The position numbers were made by a program, and so were the translations under genes. Below, piece by piece: positions 47,765 through 58,500 of a stretch of 64,000 nt of DNA (positions are counted from its first letter, which is position 1; each line of letters starts with the position of its first letter). Source of the stretch: Dichetophora obliterata (taxonomy: Eukaryota; Arthropoda; Insecta; Diptera; Sciomyzidae); NCBI GenBank assembly GCA_963920525.1, contig OY986439.1, positions 18,895,319-18,959,318 on the forward strand. The letters run 5' to 3'. The notes beneath the pieces were generated by a model. The model searched no databases, was not told the DNA's origin, and worked only from the letters and a program-made list of their open reading frames with translations.

Positions 47765-48135
47765 GCCACGTAAGTCCTGCAGCGTTTGGGTCTTTGAACC
47801 TTGACTGCAGTTGCGACGTGGTCTAAGGCAAAAGGAGCCAATCCAGAAAACAATGAAATATCTCGTTTCGGGCGTAGTGTAAGTTTTTAGGTATAGTTTT
47901 TGTTAGACCCCAAGCAGGTCCGAATACGTAAGAACACGTAAGTCCTGCAGCGTTTAGGCCACAGCGCCTCGACTGCAGTTGCGACGTAGTTCTTAACAGT
48001 AGGATTTTTTACTGCTAGGGCTAATAGTTTAGAAGTAAGTTGAGGGTTTTTTTTAGGTCGTACCAAGTTTTCGGTTTTCCGTAAGTCCTGCAGCGTAAAG
48101 GTCATTGAACCGCGACTGCAGTTGCGACGGTTAAC
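47765..48135 (+). repeat. Three leader copies of a CTGCAG-armed stem-loop
   Basis: CGTAAGTCCTGCAGCG, about 20-25 variable bases, then GACTGCAGTTGCGACG occurs at about 47770-47822, 47936-47993 and 48079-48130. In each copy CTGCAG is repeated so the two halves can pair. The arms are conserved while the loop and spacers vary, which suggests selection on RNA shape. Packaging, dimerisation or translation roles are possible. Each left arm also contains GTAAGT, a splice-donor consensus. Confidence 0.75.
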
Positions 48136-48254
48136 TGGAGGCCGATGAACGATAGTTAAAATTTTTTTTTTAGTTATAATTTTTTTCTCTTTTTGATATT
48201 CAAACCCGCAGGGGCATCCTGCGTGAAATATGTAGGATGACGGGAGTAGCGCAC

Positions 48255-48345
48255 CCGCGTACCCCAGCGAGCCCAACACGCGTCTGTTCCCAAATTGGGC
48301 GGCGTGTTGGCCAGCGTCTGTTCCCAGATTGGGCGGCTGTTTTTT
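48255..48345 (+). repeat. Leader direct repeat, GCGTCTGTTCCCA(A/G)ATTGGG
   Basis: Two tandem copies of CGTCTGTTCCCA.ATTGGGCGG, 36 bp apart and separated by CGTGTTGGCC. Confidence 0.7.
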
Positions 48346-48469
48346 TACACCGTAAGGTGAAAAACCCGAACATGCCGGGGTTTGTCGGCATGTAAACCAA
48401 TTGAAAATCATATAAATCTCGTTTTGTAAAATACTCCAGACCGAGAAGAGCAGCCTGACCAGAGGGGTC

Positions 48470-49330
48470 ATAAACGGGACAGGCTAGCTGAGAGCAAAAA
48501 TACCTCGACTCGGAGGGTGCACCTAGTGTACAAAAAGGGGGGTAGAGGCACTCTTAGGCAGCGCACACAGTGAAGCATATGGGCTGGACTGTGAGCAAGG
48601 CGTTTTGCTTATGAGTGCAACCGCGAACATCGAGTGCATCTCGTTTCTTCGCAAGCGTTTAATTAGCAGTTTTGGTTTTTGTGCACAGTGCGGCTCATAT
48701 GCTTCATTGGGTGCGGGCTAAGAGTAAGGATAAATTAAAATTAAATTGTTTTGTTTTTTTGAAAATCGCTCCTTATCGGGAAGAGCAGCCAGGGGCCTTG
48801 CTCTGTAGTGCGATTCGGGGTGCGGGTGCGTTTCGAGAGCAGGATCGTGCCATGGATTTACATGTTTTTTGACAAATTTTTGATGTGTTCAAATTCAATG
48901 CAGACAAAAACGGAATTGTAGAGCAGAGGTAGAATTTACTGCCGTTTAGAAATTTAAAGCCATGTATTTACATGGTGTGATTTTGTTTTCGAATCGCATT
49001 TGCTTTTCGAGTCGCATTGCCGGGTAGGACCTCAGGTCAGGGGGGTCATCAATTTGACAGGCTAGCTAAGTTAAGAGAAAAGGTACCTCGATTTGGAGTT
49101 TGGCGCTGCTGAATTAAGGGGGGTATAGAGTTGCAAAGCCCTCTTGAGTAGGGACAAATATAAATAAAAATTTTTTCGTTTTGAATAAATACTCCAACTC
49201 GGGATGAACTACCACAACACCATTAGGTGAAGCGAATATGCCTGAGCGACCTCAGCATAGGAAAATATTGTGGGAAGTTTCGGTTAAGAACCTCGATTTG
49301 GAGGGTGCAATTATTGCACAAAGAAGAAGG
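48470..49330 (+). repeat. Leader repeats around GACAGGCTAGCT and CCTCGA.T.GGAG
   Basis: Blocks with GACAGGCTAGCT(G/A)AG, TACCTCGA(C/T)T(C/T)GGAG and a GGGGGGTA(G/T)AG word occur at 48478-48560 and 49056-49145. A third partial copy (ACCTCGATTTGGAGGGTGCA) is near 49290. CAGTGAAGCATATG (48567) and its inverse-type CATATGCTTCATTGG (48695) form a possible long stem. Non-coding leader. Confidence 0.6.
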
Positions 49331-49714
49331 TTGCTTTCGCTGGTCTCGTCGAAGTTAGTTTTTTTACGCCACTCTTGTTTGTGTTACGCCACCATCCACA
49401 CTTAATGCCTATATATATTTTTATTTTTTTTGAGTTATTATTATTAGCCATTTTAGTTTTGATTATTTGATTTCGGAATTATAATTTTCTTTTTTGTTTA
49501 GACTTTTAACTTCTCCGAAGTTAGTCTCCTTTTATTTTACGTATACATTTTTTTGAAGCGATAGTCTAGTTCTTCTGATTATCCAAATTATTTCCTCTTT
49601 ATTCAATATATCTTTATAAACTAAATACCTTAGAAAAAAATATATCTATATATATATTTTTATCTTCGGGTAGAAAAAATATATTTAAGTTTACTTTCAG
49701 CTTCGCGCTTTAAT

Positions 49715-49850
49715 AAGCCAATTTTCCTATATATATATATAGCGATATATATATATAGATATATATATACATATATATATATGTCTATATGTATAGGTGT
49801 ATATATATATATATTCAGTCTTTATATATCGATATATACATATTCAAGTA
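49715..49850. repeat. (TA)n-rich microsatellite in the leader
   Basis: Runs of TATATATATA broken by GCGATA, GATA, CATA and GTCTATATG. Confidence 0.85.
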
Positions 49851-50468
49851 AAAATAATCTTACACTTTTAAAATTTTTTTTTTGATAAGTTGCGAAATTT
49901 TAGACAGTTAAGATTGTAGCTCTAAAATAGTTACAAAATTTTTTCTTTTATATCACTTCCCCACCTTTCTATATTACTACAGACTACGACAAAATTTCTT
50001 TTACCTCTATGGAGTTCATTTATTATTATGCTTACCTTTAATTAATATCATTATATTTTATCAACTTATTGAATATTATATTATTTTCCTTTACCTATCT
50101 TTACTATATATATTATTATCATTTCTAATACTACTAATAATATTATTATTTAAAATTTTTTTTGCTAAGTTTTGCAACCACCGTTCATAAAGGACATTTA
50201 TTTTGATCTTAATTTTTTTTTATAAATTTTTCCTTTCGTTTTGGCATTTGGCGAACAACAGTTAAGTAAACTGAGGCGCATTAAAACCATCGGTTCGAAC
50301 AAAATAATTAAAGTTTCTCGTTTTTGAATAAATTGGTTCTCCGGTCCTAACGGACGCTACGTTTGATTCAGCGAATTCTCGTTTGTCGATTTGAACAACC
50401 TAGGTGTTTGAAGCATTTTCAATTTTCCTGATATTTTTTGATTCTTTTGAATAACGATTCCTTGGGGC

Positions 50469-52187
50469 ATGGTTCACACTAGGCAGCAAAGCAGAATGGA
50501 TAATAGTGAAACCAACCCGAATGCAACCGGCAGTGGAAGCCTAGTGCCGCCCACATCAACTAGTACTGGGGCAATTCCAAGAACAGGCCCGATGAGTACC
50601 ACCATACCGATTTTTACCACAGCTACGACGACGATTACAACACCTATGGCGATGCAGAGTGCACTACCAACAGCACCTAGACGTACCTCGGAAGAGCTTA
50701 ACTTCTCGAATAGTAGCATCACGTCTCCAGAGTTTAGCAGCCTAACCGCTCTAAACGTGCGAAAGCAATTCCAGCAACATGCACAGATGGGAAGCGTAAG
50801 AGACAGGTCGTCAGGAAGAGCACCAGCGTCCCAAGGTGTGGTCAACTCGAGCATCAATATAAGGGATTACGTCAAGTCAGCAGTGGGCTTAGCCCAAGTG
50901 GATCTGATGTCGGGAATGGAGGAACGTTTGCGGGTATTAGTCCCACAATTAATAGCCGAAAGCTTAGGGTCCATGACGCCTCAGTATTCAGAGAGCCGAC
51001 CAGCGGTTACGAAGTTAGTGACTTTACAACCACCACCTCCACCACCCCCGTCTATCAGTTCACAGGCATGGCCAGATCGAAATATGGAACAGCACCAACA
51101 AATCGGATCACAGGACACCAGGAGCATCTCGCAAACTTTCCCAGATTTTTCGCAACCACCACCGCATAGGCCGCAACCGACGATTGTACCGCAGCCGCAA
51201 GTTTTTTCTCAGTCGCAGACGTATCATGTAGAGACCAGAAATCGACACCAAGAGCAACGAGCTGGACCCTCGATACGTCAGCCGAGTGCCTTTGCATATA
51301 CAGGGCCTGTACAAGCGCCGGTTACACATTACCATCAGCCTGAACAACCGCGACGTGTAGAAATGGACAAATGGGGTTTTAAGTTCGATGGCACCACCAA
51401 ATCGATAAGCGTAGACGAATTTGTGTTTCGGGTAGAAACCTTATGCAATGACTACCGGTATCCTTGGCCTGAAGTAATTAGAAATTTTCATAGTTTGCTA
51501 ACTGGAAACGCAGCTCAATGGTTCTGGGGATTTCGACGGTTAAACCGGATACCTAGTTGGTTCGCACTTCGAGAAGCGCTTGTAGCACAATTTAAGCGAC
51601 ACGAAAGCGACTTCGAGATCCAAAGACAAATTATGGACCGAAGACAGCAAAGAGATGAAACATTCGACGACTTTTATCAATCTGTTTTGACCCTGAGGAA
51701 CCAACAGCGTAATCCACTGGCTGAACAGGATTTAGTGGAGATAATGAGGAGCAACCTGAGGAAAGAGATGTCACAGCTACTATTTGCCATGCGCATAGAG
51801 GGTTTGACTGAGTTTTGCAAAGCCTGCAAAAAGGCTGAAACACATATAAACTACCAACGCCAGGCTTATCAACCGCCTCCGCGTCAATATGTACCTCGCA
51901 ATGCGCAAGTGCACGAGTTAAATGTAGAGCAGGACTTTTCGACTCCAGCGTTTGAAATAGATGCTATTAATTCCTCTCGAACATTTCCATGCTGGAACTG
52001 CAAACAGCCAGGGCACAATTTCGTTGAGTGTACAGCAGCCGTAAGGCGAATATTTTGTTATAGATGCGGAACGGAGGGCGTAGTTACCCCGAAGTGTCCG
52101 AAATGCCAGGGAACCGTTAGGCCAAATAGAAATGTTCAGGTGGAGTCTAGATCAGCTCAAACTCAGACTCAAGAAACGACAGAATGA
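50469..52187 (+). CDS. gag: gag of the giant LTR element
   Basis: The structural protein that assembles the particle and binds genomic RNA. It has 572 codons from the ATG at 50469. Residues 1-290 are Pro/Gln/Ser/Thr-rich. About 300-465 form a retrotransposon-gag type capsid region (MDKWGFKFDGTTKSISVDEF, GNAAQWFWGFRRL, RRQQRDETFDDFYQSVLTLR, IMRSNLRKEM). Near 515-550 are two zinc-knuckle-like motifs: CWNCKQPGHNFVEC, a full CX2CX4HX4C, and CYRCGTEGVVTPKC, where Val replaces the histidine. It stops at TGA 52185-52187, which is followed immediately by CTA. The pol frame continues in the same register, so this stop probably leaks to make Gag-Pol. The leader before it is long and has many upstream starts. 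Confidence 0.93.
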   Translation: MVHTRQQSRMDNSETNPNATGSGSLVPPTSTSTGAIPRTGPMSTTIPIFTTATTTITTPMAMQSALPTAPRRTSEELNFSNSSITSPEFSSLTALNVRKQFQQHAQMGSVRDRSSGRAPASQGVVNSSINIRDYVKSAVGLAQVDLMSGMEERLRVLVPQLIAESLGSMTPQYSESRPAVTKLVTLQPPPPPPPSISSQAWPDRNMEQHQQIGSQDTRSISQTFPDFSQPPPHRPQPTIVPQPQVFSQSQTYHVETRNRHQEQRAGPSIRQPSAFAYTGPVQAPVTHYHQPEQPRRVEMDKWGFKFDGTTKSISVDEFVFRVETLCNDYRYPWPEVIRNFHSLLTGNAAQWFWGFRRLNRIPSWFALREALVAQFKRHESDFEIQRQIMDRRQQRDETFDDFYQSVLTLRNQQRNPLAEQDLVEIMRSNLRKEMSQLLFAMRIEGLTEFCKACKKAETHINYQRQAYQPPPRQYVPRNAQVHELNVEQDFSTPAFEIDAINSSRTFPCWNCKQPGHNFVECTAAVRRIFCYRCGTEGVVTPKCPKCQGTVRPNRNVQVESRSAQTQTQETTE

Positions 52188-55100
52188 CTAAAGTCAGCCA
52201 CACAGACCGAAATAGAAAAGAGAGTTGTAGTTTTAACATCTAGTAACCATGGTAATCAAAGTAGTTACGATCAAGCCGTAAATACCGTTGAAGTAAAGTT
52301 AAAAGAAATTAAGCCATTTCATGTGAGACTCAAAAACTATGAGGAAGTCCGAACAAGAATATTTGCAGAGCAGCCAACGAAAATCGAAAAGACAAGAACT
52401 AGATATCGTTTGAGGAAAAATAATTATAAAGAAATTTCAGCATCAGAACTTTATGAGGGCGAAGACAGTAGATTTTATACGAACATCAAAATCAATGGAC
52501 AGCGAATTGAGGGATTATTAGACAGTGGAGCAACAGTGTCGTGTTTAGGGAATAACTGCTTAAGTTTTGTGGAAAAATGCAAGTTGCCAATTTTTAAGTT
52601 TAAATCTTTCGTCAAAACTGCCGATGGGCGAATGCATTCAATCATAGGTCGCGTTAAAGCTAAAATTAAATTCGACAACCAAGAGCAGGAGATTGTTTTT
52701 TATTTAACACCTTCTCTAAAACGAGAATTGTTTCTTGGTGTAGATTTCATAAAAAAATTCAATCTCATGCAGCTCAAAGTTGATAGCATAACGACCAACA
52801 ACATTGCTTTGGAGGAAGAGGTCCAAAGTCATGCAACGCCGAAAATGAAAGTTTTGACAGCGCAGCAACAACACAAGCTTAACACAGTTATAGCAAAATT
52901 TCCCTGCTTCACGAAGAAAGGTCTCGGCAAGACGTCTTTAGAAGAGCACCACATTGATACTGGCGACGCAGTGCCCGTGAAAGATAAGCACTACCCAGTC
53001 TCACCGGCTGTTCAGGGTCTCATGTTTGCGGAGCTGGATAGGATGCTTTCACTGGGAGTCATTGAGCCGAGCGAGAGTCCATGGAACAATCGAGTGGCCT
53101 TCGTGCGAAAAGGCGAGAAATGTCGATTGTGCCTGGACGCTCGCAAGCTCAATGCACTCACGGTGAAGGACGCCTACCCACTTCCACACATAGAGGGGTT
53201 GCTCAGTCGTCTCGGCGACACACACTTTATCTCAAGTGTGGATCTTAAGGATGCCTTCTGGCAAATTCCGCTTGCCGTCAGTAGTAGGGAGAAAACCGCG
53301 TTTACAGTGCCAGGTCGTCCGCTTTGTCAATTTACCGTCATGCCGTTTGGGCTATGTAATGCAGCCCAAAGGTTATGTCGGTTGATGGACAAAGTCGTGC
53401 CAGCCAATCTTCGTGACAGCGTTTTCATTTATTTGGATGATCTTCTAGTTGTGTCTTCCGATTTCGATAATCACCTCAAAAAGTTAGAGCAGGTAGCGCA
53501 GTTGTTAAGTTCGGCCAACCTAACCATTAACGTGGCCAAATCGAAGTTTTGTTGTAGTGAACTAAGGTACCTAGGTTATATCGTAGGCGAAGGTAAATTA
53601 AGACCAGACCCAGACAAGGTCCATGCCATTGACCGATATACGTACCCAAAAACTCCAAAACAAGTTCGAAGTTTTATGGGAGCCACGGGATGGTACCGTC
53701 GCTTTATTCGCGATTATGCTACTATAGCAGCACCTATTTTCGACACGCTGAAAAAAGCGAAAACTTTTGAGTTCGGTGATGAGGCTAAGAGCGCCTTCGA
53801 TAGATTAAAAACAGCTCTTATTTCTAGTCCAGTCCTGGTACATCCAGATTTTTCGAAACACTTTTATGTTCAAACCGACGCGTCCAACATTGGAATTGGC
53901 GGCGTTTTGTTTCAAAAAGACGATGAAGGTGGTGAACATCCTATCGCCTACTATTCAAAGAAGCTCACGCCTGCGCAGAAGAATTATTCAGTAACTGAGC
54001 GCGAATGTCTAGCGGTGGTAATGGGGATAACGAAGTTTAGAGCCTACATCGAGCTAATGCCTTTTACAGTGATAACGGATCACTCCAGCCTAAAGTGGCT
54101 AATGTCGCATAAAGACTTAACTAGTCGATTAGCGAGATGGAGTTTGTATCTGCAAAGCTTTAGTTTCGAGATAGCTCACCGTAAAGGGGCTCAGAACGTC
54201 GTTCCCGACACGTTATCACGCTACGACATGGACGAAATAAGTTGTGAGGTAAAGGCATTAATTGACCTCGAGTCACCTGAGTTTCTAAGCGATGAGTATA
54301 TGGAATTGTTAAATACCATAACCGAAAATCACTCCCAGTTGCCTGACCTCAAGGTTATAGATGGTTTTGCTTATAAGCGTACGGTTCCATATGATGGCAC
54401 ACCCGATGGTGAAGATTTCGCATGGAAACTCTGGGTTCCAGCGCCTTTGACGCATTCAATTATTGCTAACGCACACCAACCTCCTCAAGTCGCTCATGGT
54501 GGTTTCACCAAAACTCTTAAGCGCATAAAAGAATATTTCTACTGGCCAAATATGAACCAGCAGGTCCTCAATTTCGTTAATGATTGTCAAGTCTGCAAAG
54601 AATGCAAACCAGCTCAAATGGTTCTAAGACCACCTATGGGGCAAGAGTCGCAAATAATACGGCCGTTTCAAAAAATTTACGTGGATTTCCTCGGTCCATA
54701 CGTTCGTTCGAAAAAGAAAAATACCTATATCTTCATAGTCTTAGACTATTTCACTAAATTCACCCTGTTAAAAGCGATGACGAAAGCGAACGCGCGAAAT
54801 GTAATCCAATTCTTAATTTCAGAAGTTTTTCATAAATTCGGTACCCCAGAAATACTCATGTCCGACAATGGCGTGCAATTTTTAAGTAAAGAATTTGCCG
54901 AAATGATCGATAATTTTGGAATAAGACATGTACGCACTGCTAATTACGCTCCTCAAGCCAACGCGTCGGAGAGGGTCAACCAGTCCATTCTCGCGGCGAT
55001 TCGGTCATACCTTGACCAAGATCAAACCAACTGGGACCAACACTTATCTGACATTGAATGTGCTTTGCGTTCTTCAGTGCACTCCTCCATAGGAATGACC

Positions 55101-55502
55101 CCTTATTTTGCTCTCTTCGGTCACAACATGATCGCGCATGCAAGCGCCTATAAAATAGCAAAGAAACTAGGTGTGCTTAGCGATCCTGAAACGTTGGTGA
55201 TACCGAAGCCGGTTCGGCAAGACCTGATTCGCAACAAAATCCGCGAACAGCTACATAAGAGTCACGAACAGAATGTTAAAAGGTATGACTTGAAAAGTCG
55301 AAAAGTTAAATTTCAACCTGGACAGGAAGTCTACCGACGGAACTTTCAGCTTAGTGATTTCTCCAAGCAAATCAGCGCGAAACTTTCAAAGCGTTTTCTA
55401 AAGTGTCGAATAGTGAGGGCAGTAGGCAATAGCCTGTATGAACTGGAAGATTTAAGTGGCAAGACGATAGGAATTTTTCACGCGAAAGACTTAAAACAAT
55501 AA
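52188..55502 (+). CDS. pol: pol of the giant LTR element, read through from gag
   Basis: It encodes protease, reverse transcriptase, RNase H and integrase. The frame is the same as gag with no other stop between 50469 and 55502. The first ATG-free 45 codons after the TGA are open, so the natural product is a Gag-Pol readthrough protein. Protease has LLDSGATVS (from about 52509). RT has CLDARKLNALTVKDAYPLP, SVDLKDAFWQIPL, VMPFGLCNAAQ and YLDD (about 53430). RNase H has QTDASNIGIGGVL, TEREC and ITDHSSLKWL. Integrase has an HHCC finger (HQPPQVAHGG...CQVCKEC) and a DDE triad: VDFLGP (about 54680), MSDNGVQF (about 54860) and NASERVNQ (about 54960). The C-terminal part has KFQPGQEVYRRNF and ends YELEDLSGKTIG...LKQ. 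All catalytic residues are present. Length and domain order fit a functional Ty3/gypsy pol. Confidence 0.95.
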   Translation, partial: LKSATQTEIEKRVVVLTSSNHGNQSSYDQAVNTVEVKLKEIKPFHVRLKNYEEVRTRIFAEQPTKIEKTRTRYRLRKNNYKEISASELYEGEDSRFYTNIKINGQRIEGLLDSGATVSCLGNNCLSFVEKCKLPIFKFKSFVKTADGRMHSIIGRVKAKIKFDNQEQEIVFYLTPSLKRELFLGVDFIKKFNLMQLKVDSITTNNIALEEEVQSHATPKMKVLTAQQQHKLNTVIAKFPCFTKKGLGKTSLEEHHIDTGDAVPVKDKHYPVSPAVQGLMFAELDRMLSLGVIEPSESPWNNRVAFVRKGEKCRLCLDARKLNALTVKDAYPLPHIEGLLSRLGDTHFISSVDLKDAFWQIPLAVSSREKTAFTVPGRPLCQFTVMPFGLCNAAQRLCRLMDKVVPANLRDSVFIYLDDLLVVSSDFDNHLKKLEQVAQLLSSANLTINVAKSKFCCSELRYLGYIVGEGKLRPDPDKVHAIDRYTYPKTPKQVRSFMGATGWYRRFIRDYATIAAPIFDTLKKAKTFEFGDEAKSAFDRLKTALISSPVLVHPDFSKHFYVQTDASNIGIGGVLFQKDDEGGEHPIAYYSKKLTPAQKNYSVTERECLAVVMGITKFRAYIELMPFTVITDHSSLKWLMSHKDLTSRLARWSLYLQSFSFEIAHRKGAQNVVPDTLSRYDMDEISCEVKALIDLESPEFLSDEYMELLNTITENHSQLPDLKVIDGFAYKRTVPYDGTPDGEDFAWKLWVPAPLTHSIIANAHQPPQVAHGGFTKTLKRIKEYFYWPNMNQQVLNFVNDCQVCKECKPAQMVLRPPMGQESQIIRPFQKIYVDFLGPYVRSKKKNTYIFIVLDYFTKFTLLKAMTKANARNVIQFLISEVFHKFGTPEILMSDNGVQFLSKEFAEMIDNFGIRHVRTANYAPQANASERVNQSILAAIRSYLDQDQTNWDQHLSDIECALRSSVHSSIGMTPYFALFGHNMIAHASAYKIAKKLGVLSDPETLVIPKPVRQDLIRNKIREQLHKSHEQNVKRYDLKSRKVKFQPGQEVYRRNFQLSDFSKQISAKLSKRFLKCRIVRAVGNSLYELEDLSGKTIGIFHAKDLKQ

Positions 55503-55592
55503 TCAAGTTCGAGTGTAGGTTGAGGGAGCGAATGGTGCCATCTTTTCCCATTTATCTCTTAAGCTGAGAAGCTCGTCGAGAGTCCTTGGGTT
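55503..55592 (+). other. Spacer between pol and the 3' LTR
   Basis: 90 bp. The only purine-rich run is GGTTGAGGGAGCGAA near 55518-55532, about 60 bp before the LTR. The bases directly at the LTR edge (GTCCTTGGGTT) are not a polypurine tract. Confidence 0.6.
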
Positions 55593-58500
55593 TGTCATGG
55601 GCACCTGCACATAGGGAATAACACATTTTATGAATACCCATGGTATTTCCACCAGCGCCCTCTAGTGTGTTAGTGCACACAACTTTTTCATTTAAATGTG
55701 GCACCTCAATGATGGTCGAGTATGTTCGGACAAACAAAATGGCCATACAGGGGATTGAAAGAAAAAAAATACCAACAAAAATGGTACCACTCGTTTCAGC
55801 AGGCATAAACCGTTCAGGAAAATGGTGTGATCCGACACGCGCTTGAATCGGGAACCAATCGGAATTCCGAAACAAGCGTCGGTTAACGGAATCTTGCCGA
55901 CGTGTCATCCGCAAGTCCAACCCAACCATTACCTACTCCCTTCGGTTATGGTCGATTCCACCGAAAAGGGAGCGAAGTTGAAAAAACATCGCTAGTTTGC
56001 ACGTCTAAATGCCATCAAGATGCATGCGAACGTACCCTTTTCGAGTATAGGTGGCAACACTGCCAAAGTACCTAAAATCATTGTACTGAAAAAAAATACA
56101 ACCCTGGGTAGACGTTTCTGCCACCGAGGTCGCCATTACCAAAGAAAAAGTGAAGAAGTGTCATTGCTACTGCAAGAAAAGAAAAGTTAATCCTGCATTG
56201 CAACCATGAAGGGGCAGCATATCTTGCCAACGGATTAACTAAAGTGCCAACAGCTAATATATCGGATCGCACCCTAAGCGAATACGACGCGCTAGATTTG
56301 CGTCGATTAGCAGATATACTATTGGCTGATCGCAAGCCTACACCAGGCAGGAGCATTTTTGTTCAGGAAACAAGTGGTCACTTGCCGCGGAAGTCAAAGG
56401 CCTCTGTTCTGGCCTCGTTTGGAGCGGCGGTTGGCTCAAAAGCAGCGTTAGCGTCGGGAACAACACCTTCGCCATAGCCGCAGGGAATTTACTTCGGAGG
56501 TCTTAAGGCCAGGCAGGCATGTGCGGTAGAGCCGCGGCACTACATAGTCCCAAGTTCGACGTTTTTGTGCTCTTTGCCAGCGCCAGTTAATGGGATAACC
56601 CTACTACAACAACCTCGTATCAGCCACGGTAGTACCAACACGCAGTAGCCGTAACCACCGTCATGATCACCAGCAGCAGCACTCGCAGTGGGTAGCAGTA
56701 AACGCAGACCGCATCGTCACAATCATCGTCGCGCCACGCTGCAGACCGCCAACACCATCGTCAACATCACCAGCAGCAGCCCCATCGTCAACACCCAGCC
56801 TGTGCATCCGGATCACCCTGCAGACCACAACCCCAACAACAACAACAACGACAGCACCAGCCAGGTCATCACAACCAGCTCCACCATCGTCAACATCACC
56901 AACCACCAGCGTTTGCCAGCATCAGCCAGCGGGTGGCCAACGACACCAACGGCACCGCCAGTAGCGACGACACCAACTACCTCCACCACTACGGCACTCA
57001 CCCCAGGTTTGCGAATTGCGACCTGGGATTGGTAAGCGAGTATCTGATAAGTTTGAAATAATTACATATGCCACGCGTTGGGTCAGTTGATGCTGGATTT
57101 TGGGCTCATGATCAGGAACGTGACTAAACTGCGTCTAATTAAATACAATCTGCAATGTTTAAATGAAAATTTAAAAATTTTTTTTTGTTACCACAAAACT
57201 GATCCATGTAACGCTCAAAAAGTCAATTATCAAATTCTAATGATTACTGCTCGATTACACTGCTTCATACTATTGTTCACCTCTTGTTTTATGCATTGAT
57301 AACTTTTTCATATTTGCCCTATGTTTACGATAGATGTTCTTAGAAAGGATAAATTAAGTAAAATTTTTCATTCTCTTACTTCAGAGAACAGAAATTGAAC
57401 CTCCGCCATTGCTTGAACCCCAATTTAAAGATTGTTTAAGCTTACAACCATCATTTAAAACAAGTATCAATGTTATCTGAGCTTTAAACCTTATGCTAGT
57501 AACCAACAGATATTAAGTTAAGTCTTTGCTAAATGACAATTTCTTCTTTAAACCTAGACATTAAACCTAGTAGAATACTTTTTGAATTAATTTTTTTAAA
57601 ATTTAAATAACTACACCATTAAAAGAAATAAGCATTACCTCCACAAAAAAAAATGATATATGGTACAATACATTTAAGAGTTTTGTTTTGTTCAAGTGCG
57701 TTCTTGATATTATTTAACGAAAATTGTTTCTTCTTTAATTATAATTGGTTCTTTACTTTAAATTTTTGGGAACGAGTTATTCTTATTCGAAGGATACTTA
57801 AGTTTTAAGTCCAGAGTATACAATAACAATATACAGTCTTATAAGCAACTATATCTATATATATGTGTAAGGTTTTATTTTTAAATCAGAAAACTACTTA
57901 TCTCAATTTACTAGATTGAAAATGATGAAGCGATGAAGCTACACATCTAAAAATTCATAAAAATTTAATAGGATGAAACTATCATCTACAAATACAATAC
58001 CATAAATACTGTGTTAAGAAAATGAAAACACACTGAAATGTTTAATAAAGAAAGATTCGTTATTAAAATAAAAATACAAAACAACTTAAATACAAAAATA
58101 CTTTTTTAGATTTCTATTAAACAACTTAAATACTAAAATACGATTTTTTTAGATTTCTATTAAAATACAAAACAACTTAAATACAAAAATACTTTTTTAG
58201 ATTTCTATTAAACAACTTAAATACTAAAATACGATTTTTTTAGATTTCTATTAAAAGACAAAATGAATTAAATACTAAAATACTTTTTTTAGATTTCTAT
58301 TAAAAGACAAAATGAATTAAATGCTAAAATACTATTTTAGATTTCTATTAAAAGACAAAATGAATTAAATACTAAAATACTATTTTAGATTTCTATTAAA
58401 AGACAAAATGAATTAAATACTAAAATACTATTTTAGATTTCTATTAAAAGACAACATGAATTAAATACTAAAATACTATTTTAGATTTCTATTAAAATAC

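Noticed and set aside
55503..55592. An envelope gene after pol
   Set aside because: Only 90 bp separate the pol stop and the 3' LTR, so there is no room for env; the element is not a complete errantivirus.
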